Positions 23,523 to 35,550 of a stretch of DNA of 64,000 bases are shown in pieces (positions within the stretch are counted from its first letter, which is position 1; each line of letters starts with the position of its first letter). Source of the DNA: Plectrocnemia conspersa (lineage: Eukaryota > Arthropoda > Insecta > Trichoptera > Polycentropodidae); assembly GCA_009617715.1 (NCBI GenBank), contig VTFK01000021.1, forward strand, positions 1 to 64,000, given 5' to 3'. The notes under the pieces were generated by a model. That model had not been told where the DNA came from. It did no database searches and was given only the letters and a program-made list of their open reading frames with translations. Both the position numbers and the translations under genes were made by a program.

Positions 23523-26500
23523 TTAACGCACAACACCTTCGCTCCTCAAAGTCGATATGGTACGATCATCATATTTCAATATATCCATCAACACATCATC
23601 AGTGTGCTCTCCAAGAAGTGGAGGTCTAGACCTGACTCTATTTCCACCATCGCTAAAAATCGTAGGTGGTCCCACTATTTTAATTTTACCAGCAGGATGA
23701 TCCATCTCCTTCACCATATCCAAATACTGAACGTGAGGGTCTTCGAATACCTTATCCAATGAGTTTACAGGTCCATACGGAAACGGGGCTCCTTCCAGCA
23801 AATCCGTCCATTCCTTGGTATTCATCTTTAAAAATATACCATTCAACATCTCAATCAGCTCATTGCGGTGTTTAACTCGCATCAAGTTAGTCTTGAACTT
23901 ATCGTCTTCGCAAACTTGATTGATGTTCAATATCGAACACAAAGCCTTAAATTGATCATCAGATCCAGTGCCGACTATTAAATACCCGTCTTTAGTTTGA
24001 AACGCTTGATAGGGTACAATGCTGGCGTGCGCTGTGCCATATTTGCCAGATACAACTCCAGCGTTTATGTAATTAGAACCCAAATTGAGCAAGCCGGCGA
24101 TTTGAGACGAAAGAAGACTGCAGTCTATCTTTTGGCCTTTGCCTGTGCGGTGCCGAAGAAGCATCGCCGCCATTATTGAGCCGTAAGCGTGCAATCCGGT
24201 AGTCATATCAGTCATGGCTACTCCGACTTTTACAGGTGGACCGTTTTCTTCGCCCGTGATGCTCAATAAGCCACCGAATCCAGCGGCTATTACGTCATAT
24301 CTAAAACATGATAATCTTAATACAAGCTTCTCTATATAAATATCAGATTAATTAGGAGAAATCCATTATTTTTAGAATTAACTGTGAACTCTCATAAATA
24401 CGATAAGCTTTAAGTTTATCATTTAAATATAAAAATGTTTACCATGGGTTAAATTAATATTTGGCAATGGCTTTATCAGTTGTTCTCAATCTACTGACAC
24501 TAAAAACCATTGACATATATTTATCATTTAATCACAGTATTTCTTGAATGACACATCTGTTAATATATGCGTACAAAACTTTCTTGATGACATATTTATA
24601 ACTTGAGCGATTCAATTTAAGATCATAAAACTTAAAATTTGCTAATATTGATTTGATTTTATTACAATTAAATCAGCATTGATTCGATCATTTCAAGCAC
24701 TCATAAATTTCATACATACTGCGAGCTTCATATCGAAAAGCTAAACATATTTTAGATTTACTATTTTTTTTATGAAAATAAAAATAAAATGTTATCATGG
24801 GTTATGATTGTTCGAAACTAGTTATATAAATAAGTTGATGACATCTGAATAGTTGTGAAATTCTATATTATCTTTAATGATATTAAATGAAATTTTTACA
24901 AATCACGTATATTTGCGTCATTGGTTCTCAACATTAGTTTTTACACATGACGCATATTTAAGTCATCGAGCTGTAAAGCTTTATATGCTGTTTTGTCTAC
25001 ATCACATTCTTGTATTTCTGTGAATGTAGAAATGGCAAATGTTAAGAAGCAGAGAATATGTATTAAATTTTATTTCAAGCTCAACAAAACTGGAGACTTT
25101 TAGCAATAAAGCTGTAAGCCAAGCAAAAACATGGTTGAAAAACTCATGAGACAAAATAACTGTCAGTTTAGATAATAAATAATCATTTAAAGATAGCCAA
25201 ATGGCAAAACATGAGAGTTCTGGTTGGAACTCAGAGTTTGATTAGCCATGATATTCCAGAAAAAGATGACCTGATATGTACATATATAAATATTATATTA
25301 ATGTATAATTATGTAAATCGAAATAATAAATCAACAATTTATAAATTTTTGTACTTGGAAAATAAGACATCCCTCGAAAATAAGCCGTAGCACATATTTT
25401 GGACCAAAAATACAAGTAAGACAGTGTCTAATTTTCGGAAAAACACGGTAGTTGTGACATGTAATAAAATGAATCCCTTGCGTAACTTCAAACAATTTTT
25501 TCTATTGTCTTGCCTAAATGGCCTATTTCCATAGTGTACTGATTTTTTGCTATTTGCTGGTTAGCACGGCGCCACGCTCAAAAACCACTGGTTGCTACTC
25601 TCCCGTGCTGTTCAAACCCAAACTTAACCTCAACCATTGACCAGCTACAAAGAAACGCCAAAAAATCAAAATAAAGATGCATTTCATGCAACCGCATGCA
25701 CATAATCAAAGACCACAAACAATTAGAGAACACAAAATTATTTCGTAGAGCTAGCAGATGATATCTGAAAATAACCTTTATTTATTTAAGCTTAAAAATA
25801 CTATAACACTTCTACTTTTTTATGTTGAACTTACTTATAAATTATTTTAAGCAACACATTTTGCAGCGAGGTTCTAAAAATACCATTTTTTAATGTTAAA
25901 AACTGAAAAATATATTCTAATAATTTTTTTAAATATAAATATGTACATGTCTGTCCCAAATTCGTGAGGACTGGTCAAAAAACAAATAGAAGACATTTGC
26001 TATTCTCTACTAAAGTACTCTCTTCAGTATTGCAAATTACAAATAACAAATTGTTGACAATTCTCCAAATACAGGTAGTTACAGAAGAACTAGGTTAAGA
26101 AGATTAAGATTGAATGATTTACGTTATTAAAATCTTTCCAAAAATCTATACTTAAGGTCCTCTGTTATTTTGGTTATTCCTGAAACATGTTCAATTTTGT
26201 TTTTCTTCCCCTTCGAAATGATAATAGGTGGAATTTTTTTCCCATCACAATGAATTGCCTAAATACAGGTGATACGTGCATTTTCGTAACCAGTAGATGG
26301 AACGTAAATTATCGAGGAACAACGTGATCAATCATGTTCGACAGTTTTTATTTTTAAAAATCGATAAAATCAACAAAAAGCTTAAATGTAAGAGCACGTT
26401 TAACAACTTCATTATCTTCCAGCTTAAACATTGTTGTCCCTCTTGCTTAAGACAGTTTATGTCGCAGAATGCGAGAAAGTTATTCAGCCAGTTTGTTGAT

Positions 26501-27771
26501 GCTTTGAATTCTGGCCCTACGGCTTATTTTCTGGGGGTGGCTTATATACCAAAAATCTTGAAATTCACACTATGGCTTATTTCCAGAGAAACACGGTAAT
26601 ATGTTTTATAAAGATCATTGAACGGATTTAGACAAAAATGACGTTTTCAATAATTAAAAATATTGATTCACTTGATTTAATTCAAGTTTATTACATTGAA
26701 CTCATTAGTTAAAAATTCAAAAATCCAAATGTTTACCTTATTTATTTTAATAAAATATTAAAAATATTTTGTTGTCCGAAATAATATATGTCCGCGAAAA
26801 TCAGTACGATTTAAAAGTAATTGCTCAAAATTGATGATTTTTTGCAATGTGGACAAAACAAAAAATTATATATACAATAGACCACCCGATAACACGGTAA
26901 ATTGAGGATGTGCTAGTTGGGTGCGTGCAGTTGAGGAACTAGAAAATACTCATACAAAATGAGGCACGTGTGGGGAGATATCTTCCCTTTGGCTAACTCG
27001 CACATAAATTAATTCGCTTTATTTCACATTTAAGAAAAATAATAATAAACTATCTTACGAGCAAGATATAAAAGCTTTTATACTAAGAAACAGTGTCAGA
27101 GGATCATCTTGTTAATTCAAACTATTTTTATTCTTACGATTATTCATGTTTTTAATAAATGAAGGAACGCAACGGGAATACCAATAATGACATTCATGTA
27201 GTGGCGTTAGATATTTAAGAGTTAAAAACAATGGATTTGTTGCCTAATCTTTGAAACATATACCCGGGTCTGTTGGCGTACGGCCCGTCGGGTCCGTAGC
27301 CCGATATAGAACAATAGATCAAGTGAGGTGCGATACTTTTCAATCGGTCGTATCCCAAACCAATCTGGTCCAACTTTCCTGGTATGAAATTCTCAACGAG
27401 TACGTCACACTCGGCCGCCATTTTGTGTAAAAGAGTCAATCCTGAAACGAAACATTGCACCTGCGTCATTTACAGCGTTGCATGTCACATGTCGCACGAA
27501 AAATGGCAAACGAAAACGCACCTTTCGGATGCTTGAAATCGACGCAGACGCTCTTCTTGTTTCTGTTCAACGATATAAAATAGCAAGACTCCTTCGAGTC
27601 TCCGACGAAAGGAGGGCCCCATCGTCTGGCTTCGTCGCCGTCGGGGTGCTCCACCTTGATGACCTCGGCGCCCAAGTCGCCGAGGAGCATCGTGCAAAAG
27701 GGACCCGCGACGATGCGCGTCAAATCCAAAACGCGGCAGCCCGCTAAAGGTGAAAGGCTCCGACTCAACAT
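23523..27771 (-). CDS. SUGCT: succinyl-CoA:glutarate CoA-transferase (family III, CaiB/BaiF)
   Basis: Mitochondrial enzyme that moves CoA from succinyl-CoA to glutarate in lysine/tryptophan breakdown. Exons: 27771-27522, 27441-27264 and 24300-23523, summing to 1206 bp (401 aa). The N-terminal part has [31 protein letters not shown] and WGPPF; the middle has [32 protein letters not shown] and the catalytic-aspartate block RPGYDVIAA, whose Asp is coded at 24296-24294 next to the splice junction; the C-terminal part has [29 protein letters not shown] and RPPLLGEHT. The start is uncertain: ATG 27771 gives [12 protein letters not shown] with no clear mitochondrial targeting peptide. A separate well-placed ATG at 27893 opens a 22-codon exon ending at a strong GTGAGT donor (27827), but no acceptor at a normal distance restores the frame. 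A minus-strand AATAAA is at 23449-23444. Confidence 0.93.
25360..26600 (+). repeat. pogo/Tigger-like repeat pieces in the SUGCT intron
   Basis: Two similar stretches in the 3-kb intron 24301-27263 (about 25360-25450 and 26515-26597) share a motif series of ATAAG-rich sequence ending in AAACACGGTA. They have the same orientation, so they are not the two ends of one element. I place them near pogo/Tigger repeats only by general resemblance. The rest of the intron shows no gene. Confidence 0.35.
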
Positions 27772-28434
27772 CTCTACGGCGGAACTGACCGATGGCGACT
27801 GACGGAAGATAAGACAGGCGGACTCACCCCGGCAGTTTCGTCGAGCGCGGTGGCGGCGGTGGTGGTCGCCACCGGCTGCAGGACTCCGCTCATGCAGGTC
27901 GCCAGGGTCGCACTCCTCGATATCGAATATATTTATAAACACCGATCGGAGCACGTCAGTTTGGACAAAAATTTACATATGGCAACACCGACGTCAACAG
28001 AGTTGCGTCAAGCGTTCTAACGACGATAAAACGGACCATGACGTTCGTTTACTTTACAAATTATCACTTTTCACAACACAGATAATATTTTATGGCTATA
28101 ATAAAAATATTAATACGTCATAACAGTGATAGTACACAATTAATTAGCAATTTTAATATTAAATAATAATTAATGAATTTGATACAAATAAAAAAATACT
28201 AATATGACTATAATACTGTACTAATAGATTTTTTCATTTTCAATCTTTTTGTTTTAAGATTGATTGAAAATTTAAAAAAATATTACCAATCCGGAAAAGC
28301 ACGCTTGGTGGGATCTCGAGAGATCTTATATATTCATTATATAAAAAGTTTCTTTAAAGTCTGCTAAATTTAATAACAGTTTAATTTTACGGCAGTGATT
28401 TTAAAGAATGTAAAATTTAAGTAGAAATGCAGTA

Positions 28435-28565
28435 CGTTGCAAAAACCACTGGTTTTATACCTCGCGTATATTTGCCAACAAACCCAAATCTAATCTTAAT
28501 GCTTGAATGACACGCAGAGGAGTATAAAACCAGCGTTTTTTTTAACGTTGTGCCGTGCAAATTAA
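28435..28565. repeat. fold-back (palindromic) repeat
   Basis: The left arm GCAAAAACCACTGGTTTTAT and the right arm, read inverted (ACGCTGGTTTTATACTCCTC), can pair over about 40 bases with gaps. A related block AAAAACCACTGGTTGCTAC occurs at about 25584, so this is a dispersed family. No coding capacity. Confidence 0.5.
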
Positions 28566-28586
28566 ACAGAGTACCAGAAATACTTC

Positions 28587-28813
28587 TTAATACTTTGACC
28601 GCGAATTAAACTTATAGAAAATCGCCAGTATGCATTAGACACTTAAAGGTGTCACGACCCTTGAAACTTGTAATATGTTTTCTTTTTGTATAATTTAAGA
28701 TTGAAAAATACTTTTTTTTATTCAAATAATATTTAAATAACTTATGTGCTCCCCCACATATTAGTAAATTTCGAAATGACGGGTAAAAATATCAGCCGCG
28801 GTGATTGAGTTAA
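28587..28813. repeat. TTAA-flanked MITE, copy 3
   Basis: A 227-bp element with TTAA on both sides (28587-28590, 28810-28813). The terminal CCC has decayed on the left (TACTTTGACCGCG), but the body (TATAATTTAAGATTG, AAAATATCAGCCGCGGTGA) matches copies 1 and 2. Confidence 0.75.
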
Positions 28814-29687
28814 CAACACCAGTTGTAGATAAGCATTTATTATATAATTTAATTATAGTTTTTTATTATTTTCTCTAATAGTTTGTTGTGTGGTATCTTT
28901 AAAAGCATATCCCAGAATGAATATTGTGTTTTTATATACTACATACATATATCCATAAAAAACATGATTTATGTCATCTATCTTTAATTTGCACGATCAT
29001 AATATACTATGCAATTTTTATATTTTCCATCTTACGTTTTAATTTACAATGTGGGTTTTACAGTCTTTTTTCAATACTCACTGTAGTGAATGACTTGATT
29101 ATACAAGGCTCACATTCAAATGCCCTAGAGCTCAATTGATGCAATTGTTGCAAGATAAATTCCAACATCTTATAAATTTTATTGCATGCTATATGCCAAT
29201 GGAATCTGTAATACTCTTAAAATATGACACTCAACTCGGTTACCGCTTCAATTCACTGATAAAATCTAAAATCAATGCATTTTTCTGAGAATTTGAAACT
29301 CGTTTTTGATGAAGCTGTAAATGTGGCTAATTTGACAAGGTCTATAACCGCAAAACTTTTCAAAATTGAAGAGATTATGAGTCATAACTTATATATGAAT
29401 AAATGACAATGTTCTTACTCAGTAATTAGAATATAAAAAATATTTCTTTCGGTTCGACTTTCTGATATTTTGTAAATTCAATAAGCAAAAATAGTCATAA
29501 ACACAGTTTTATAATAGATATACTTTCTCCCTAGTTTGAGGTACATATTCATACATAAACAAAGTTATAAATATTTATCAAGAGTCTTGCAATTTTATGT
29601 AAAAAATAATATGCATTCAAAGATTTTTCTTAAATTCTTTAAACTTAACTTTATTTCTACAGCCAGATTATGTTTATGTTTTTTTAG
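28814..29687. other. upstream region of the BTB zinc-finger gene
   Basis: AT-rich sequence with no supported ORF. A TTTTTTTAG acceptor at about 29687 precedes the exon that holds the start codon of the next gene, so a non-coding first exon is probably somewhere here or further left. Confidence 0.4.
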
Positions 29688-29806
29688 TAAGAATTGTGTA
29701 TTTATTTATTAGATCTGTCAAATACTCGAGTAGTACGTTAGTAAATGCGGTGTTAAGACCAAAATGTGGCAAAATTGACAGATACGACAAGACGCCGAAC
29801 GCAACA

Positions 29807-31485
29807 ATGTCCACCGACAGGACTGGAATAATAATGAACGCTTCGCCCAACAGCCAAGAAACAGAGTATGCGTTGAAATGGTTAGCGCCTTCATACATGA
29901 AGGTCATAACGGGCGCCTTGGTGGGACTGAGAGACCACGGAATGCTCTGCGACGTCACTCTGAGCTGCCAGGGAAGACAACTTCGAGCTCACCGCATCCT
30001 GTTAGCTGCCTGTAGCCCGTATTTTAAATCCGTCTTCGAAGATAACCCTTCGACTCATCCGGTAATAGTGTTTCGGGACTTCCAGCACGAAGACTTGCTA
30101 GATTTAATACACTTCATATACCACGGAGAGGTAGAAGTGCCCAGGCATAGGCTCACCTCGTTCCTTAGCACCGCACAACTGTTGAAGATTCAAGGATTGG
30201 CCGGCTTAGAAAACGAACCACAGCAGGTGTTATCGAACAATCACGAAATCGATGACAATTGCACTGAGCCCAAACGTAGAAAGCTGTCCAAAAAACACCA
30301 CGATAACAATAGCAACGAAAAAGACTTAGAAACTGAAAACATTCCAGAACAAGCCGTACAAATGTTAGGAGATGCCGATGTGAGCGATACCGAAATTGAA
30401 CCGAGCCCTAGTGATTTAAGTAAACCCAAAAACGAAGATAACCTTAACATAAAAACGGGTTAAATTAATTAATATAAATTCTTTATAGAATATAGACTAA
30501 GAATATCACTAATGTATTATAAATATTATTTTTTAGAACTTGCATATGATTTGACATCAGACCCGATGATGAAAGAAGTCACACAAGGTTTGTATTTCTC
30601 TTCTAAAAAATAACTGCTCAACAATTCTTAACATTCTTCCTATTCTACATCGCTCGATTTCATCTTCCGCAATAATTTATTGGGATTTATACTTAAGACT
30701 GCAAATTATTTATTCAATTCTGCTCTTGTGATTGACTGTTGGATCAATTAACGATAATTTATCAAATTTTTTTTTATTAATGAAAATGTTATTCCATATC
30801 AAATTTTCGATTGGAATCTTTCAAATGTTTACTTGAATAATTTAACTGATCAGTGACGTCATTTCAGTTTTTTCCAGGGGAGGCAAAAGTTAGCCAGACA
30901 GTGGTCGTTTTTTTAGCATTTCCAATTCATTAAGATTCATAGTATTTCATTAAATGACATGCAATTTCTGGCGAAATTCAAGGGATCCCTGTTTAGTCCA
31001 CTTCAAAAGCAATAAAATCTCAGAAACGCTCAGTTATCTGGCATTCATATTAAGACTTTTTATAACATTATTATAATTTACAATAAGTGAAAATCAAATT
31101 AAGCATATCTAAACCGAATATTGACCAATAGGAGAGCGCAAAAAACAATTATATCTTCTCAGAAGTAAAAAATCATATAATTTTTTCTCATGGAAGTTCT
31201 CGCCTACATTACAATACAAATAAACTATGTATCAGAACGAACTAAATATTTTTTTCAGATGGTGATAAATTCCGTTGCCAATTGTGTTGGAAAGGCTTTA
31301 AACATCCCACTTCGCTGACTCTACACAAAGACTCGCACACCGGAAAGACCCAATGTCCTGTATGCCACCGCTCATTCTCTCGATCCTACGATATGCGTAG
31401 CCATCTGATGAAGATACACCAAGACCAGCCGACATCGGAAATCAAACCTAAGATATCAAAGCCGCCATACGGAAATGCCACTTAA
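29807..31485 (+). CDS. BTB/POZ protein with two C-terminal C2H2 zinc fingers
   Basis: Probable DNA-binding transcriptional regulator of the insect BTB-ZF group. Exons: 29807-30458, 30537-30587 and 31259-31485, in phase, 309 aa. The BTB domain spans about residues 25-125: ALKWLAP, then GMLCDVTLSCQGRQLRAHR, LAACSPYFKSVF, FRDFQHEDLLDLIHFIYHG and STAQLLKIQGL. An acidic, low-complexity linker with a KRRKLSKK basic patch follows (residues about 145-215). Exon 3 gives two fingers: CQLCWKGF-LHKDSH and CPVCHRSFSRSYD-H-LMKIH. The ATG at 29807 is in the insect-type context CAACAATG; the frame is open upstream to an acceptor, so this is the first ATG. I cannot assign an ortholog; it is not a clear tramtrack, broad or chinmo. 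An AATAAA is at 31612-31617. Confidence 0.88.
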
Positions 31486-31839
31486 CGCTGCCATTGTGAT
31501 ATACATATACTAATAAGACTTGGTATATGTTAGTAACTAAGTAATATTAAGTGCCTTTTTATGTTTGTTATTTAATAACTAGAAATATTTATGTTAAATT
31601 TAATGCCGCAAAATAAAATATTTTTATTAAAACAAACAGTATTTTATTGATTAGTTATTATAATAATATAATTTTAGTTATATGTTATTCATAGATTCGT
31701 CCATGGACGGATTGATTGAAAGAATTAAACAGCTCTGTCGTTTTATTAGCTAGTATTCAAATAGCGCCTATCCATTCTACAGAATGATCAAATTAATCAC
31801 TTTTGTATTGCTATACTATTACACAAATATTCTTATGTA

Positions 31840-32195
31840 AGGATATATATATATCTTTTTATTTCATTATGGCCAAAACTTGGCGGCACTTGAGTAACAC
31901 TGGCGTAACGGACGCTCTGGGTTTTTCGACACCACGAGGGCGAGCCCTGCACTTTGATCACTTGTATATAACATGTAACAACTTCGTATCACAATAAAAT
32001 ACTACTGTAGCGGTTCAATCTGTGTCTAATTGCCACCCGTCACCATCCCACCGCAAAGTTTAATGTTGGTTACAAGTGAACGGGCACGCACCAGCGTGCA
32101 GGCTCGCCAGTTTCCACGAGAAGGCTGTCCGTTACGCCAGTGTTACCAGTGCCGCCAAATTTTGGCCATAATGATATTTAAATATATATATATTA
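31840..32195. repeat. MITE with ~50-bp TIRs flanked by TA tracts, copy 1
   Basis: From 31864 the left arm TCATTATGGCCAAAACTTGG continues to GTAACGGACGCTC. The right arm is its inverse, ending GGCCATAATGAT at about 32174. The arms match over about 50 bases. Both arms are bordered outside by short (TA)n tracts (31844-31853 and 32181-32191). The interior contains ACTACTGTAGCGGTTCAATC, also found at 36450-36530 and, inverted, at 48460-48530. Confidence 0.75.
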
Positions 32196-32640
32196 AAATA
32201 AGCCCCCTATAATACATCATCAGACTAAAACAGAGATTCCAGTTTCGCCTCAAATTACTCATGATTATTCAATGAGTCAGAGGCGAAGAGGATTGTTGAT
32301 TTACTCATATTTTCTGATATTATTTATAAAAAATACTTGTGTAAAAGCAAAATGGCTTCAAAATAGTTTTTATTGCATATATTTAATAGCAGTAAAATTA
32401 TAATATTGTCAGGAGTTTACTATACATAATTGATCTTAATGTCCACTTTTCTTTAAAAGGCGTTGATATTTATTATTATTGATATTTAAAAGATAGCCAC
32501 TTAAAGAAAATATTTTTTAAATTTGAACTGCTGTTGTATGGAATATGCAGGTTTTATTAAAAGGATACGATGGAAACACTGGGCTGATATAGTTTATTCT
32601 TGATTTATTCCAGTAGGTATTGATATAAATATACATAAAC

Positions 32641-35550
32641 TTATTTTCTTTTTAAGATGTGCTGAGTTTTCACATGACGTGAAAGATTATGTCTAGTTTT
32701 GAATTCTTTTTCACATTTGCTACATTTAAAGCCATAAGATTCAGCATGAATTAATAAATGCTTTTCAATTTCATTTCTTATTTTAAATATTCTGCCACAT
32801 TTGTCACATTCAAATGTATGAGAGTTTCTATGAAGTGTCATATGGGATGAAAGCGAATTTCTGGTTTGAAATGCTTTCTCACATATGCTACATTTAAAGT
32901 CGCAAGAATTTCTATGAATATCCATATGCTTTGAAAGAGAACCTTTAGTCTTGTATACTTTACCACATTTGTTACATTCAAAGTTACACAAATCACTATG
33001 AAGCTGCATATGATATGTAAGGTTACTTCTGCTTTTAAACACTTTTCCACATTTGCTACATTCAAAATTATAAGAAACGCCATGAGTGAGCATATGTCGT
33101 GAAAAGCTACCATGCTGTGCGAACTTCCTCCCACATTTACTACATTCAAAGTCAAAAGAATCGCCATGGACATCCAAAATATGTCCATAAAGATTACCTT
33201 TAGTTCTGAACGCCTTTCCGCATTCATCACATTGAAAGTCACGCGATTCAGAATGTATTTTCATATGTAAATAAAGGTTAACGTTAGTTTTGAAAACTTT
33301 TTCACATACGCTACATTTAAAATTATATGCATCATTATGAATATTCTCATGTCGTAAAAGATTACTTTTAGCCGGAAATTTTTTACCGCACGTATTACAT
33401 TCAAAGTCAAAAGAACCATTATGATTATTCAAAATATGCGCTTTGAGATTACTGTTAGTTTTAAACCCTTTCCCGCATGTGTTACATTGAAAGTCGGTAG
33501 AGTTGCTATGAATTTTCATATGGTACGAAAGATTACTTTTAGATTTGAAAGCTTTATCACATAAGTTACATTTAAAATCATAAAAATCATTATGGATAAT
33601 CATATGACGCTCGAGACTACTTTTGTTGTGTATGACTTTCCACATTTGTTACATTCAAAATCATGGGATTCGCTATGTACATTCGTAACATGACCTGAAA
33701 GATTACTTTTACTTTTAAACATTTTTCCACATTTGTTACATTGAAAGCCGCTGAAATCACTATGGAATATCGTAAGATGATGTGAAATGGAATTTTTAGT
33801 TTTGAATGCTTTTCCACATTCGTTGCACTCAAAATCGAATGATTCTCTGTGAGATTTCATATGTCTTGAAAGATAAATTTTACATTTGAACGCTTTTCCA
33901 CAGTTGCTACACTGAAAATCGCACGAATCGTTATGAATTTTCATGTGGCTTGTAAGTTTAGCTTTAAAGTTAAAAACCTTTTCACATTTGTTACATTCAA
34001 AATTATATGAATTATTATGAATAGTCACATGTCGTAAAAGATTGCCTTTAGTTGCGAATTTTTTTCCACATTTATTACAATCAAAATCTAGAGAATCACT
34101 ATGAATATTCATAATATGGCGTGAAAGGTTACTTTTACTTTGGCATACCTTTTCACACATGCCACATTTAAATGATTTCTTTTCAAATTTTCTTTGACAA
34201 TCTGAATGTAAATTAAGATGCTGAAGAAAATCACCTTTTTGAATAAACAATTTATGGCAATTCGGACACATATAATTCTCATCTTTGTAGTAATGATGAA
34301 TATCACCAAACGATATTTCAAATTTTACTCTTTCTCGTTCCTAAAAACAAAGAAACATGAAGAAAAAAAATATTTGTTCAATAACAAATTATACATATTC
34401 GATTTGACTATTACTTGTGCTTCGGTATGAACATTCGGATCATCATAAGATAAAATGTCCGTGTCATTAGTATTTGTTATAAGAACATCTTTGACATCAT
34501 GTGTTTCTGTAAATATATATATTATATAATTTAAATATATGTGTATTTATTAAAATTTCTAACCAATTTCAAGCAAATCATTTAATTGTTGTACATCATA
34601 ATCTTCATTGTTGTCATTTTCTATAATTTCATTTTTGCACTAGAAAATAAACATTTTTAATTATTGTTATCTTATTTCTAAAATATTTATCTCATTTACC
34701 TTAAATACAATATCAATTTTTTCATCGTCGTTTTCAATATCTGGTTCTATAAAAATAGTTTGTTTATAGTGTTATTTTAGAAGGCGCCAGTGTGAATATG
34801 ATACAATGTTTTAAAGCAGCGTTTTCCAGTTTTCAGAATGCAAGCTTGTGTTCAATACATACATATACTATTATAAAGATAAATAAAATAAACAAATTTA
34901 GCCGTTAGTCAAATGCGTTACAACTGGGTAAACACAATCAACAACTACTAAATACATAGTGAGACACTAGATTGAAATTTAAGTTTGTAAAATCAGTGAC
35001 ATATATTTTATTAATTATAAACTATTACAGCTTACAATCAATAGATGTCACTATGCAGGACCTAGCTCGATTATATTGTAATTATTCACCTGTAAGACCA
35101 GGAAAATATAGAAAAACCTTATCTATGATGACAAGCTAAGAAAAAATTGCTTTGATATTCAAAATATGTATTCATTTAAAAATAAATATATGACATGAAA
35201 AAATATTTCAAAATAAAAGAAGACAGGATAAACATTATGCGTCACTATCATTTTAGTGGATATCGCGCCAAGGTCTGAGTCATATAATTTGTGTATAAAT
35301 GAATAAACAAAAATAGTAACTACCAGAAACTACGATATAAAGCGATTCATATTAATTTTCACATTATTCACAAATCAGTTATGATTTTAATATTCTATTG
35401 ACGAGATTTTATGTAATATATAAATTTCACACATAATTAAGGTCATACTTTTTACACCATTACAGAACGACGAATATCTTTGAAACGCTGATTTAAAGCA
35501 TTAAAAATGATTTTAACTATACCAATTTTGATAAAACTTGAAAACGACAT
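32641..35550 (-). CDS. C2H2 zinc-finger protein with 19 tandem fingers (one frame break)
   Basis: Probable sequence-specific DNA-binding protein of the large insect C2H2 class; no ortholog is assigned. Exons: 35550-35523 (ATG; MSFSSFIKIE), 34746-34700, 34639-34564, 34506-34415 and 34340-32641, with consistent phases. The first four exons code an acidic leader (KIEPDIENDDEKID, then EIIENDNNEDYD). The last exon codes 19 C2H2 fingers at a 28-residue period, from CPNCHKLF near 34271 to CSKCEKEF near 32700. The linkers are not TGEKP but HNDSCDF/HSDSFDF-like, repeated in nearly every unit. Finger 8 is broken: at 33621-33624 a run of four T (A on the coding strand) is one base short, so the frame shifts inside the finger; adding one base joins both halves into about 647 aa. 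Minus-strand AATAAA signals lie at 32598-32593 and 32609-32604. Confidence 0.88.
34890..35165 (-). repeat. tRNA-like SINE family, copy 2 (head missing)
   Basis: Shares its tail (GTAAACACAATCAACAACTA on the plus strand) and body (AGACCAGGAAAATATAGAAA) with copy 1 at 9065-9405, and the block AGGTCCTGCATAGTGACAT (minus strand) with copy 3 at 49479-49800. The promoter-like head is not seen. Located in intron 1 of the zinc-finger gene (34747-35522). Confidence 0.6.

Noticed and set aside
29674..29958. Minus-strand 94-aa ORF
   Set aside because: Shadow of the BTB exon on the opposite strand.
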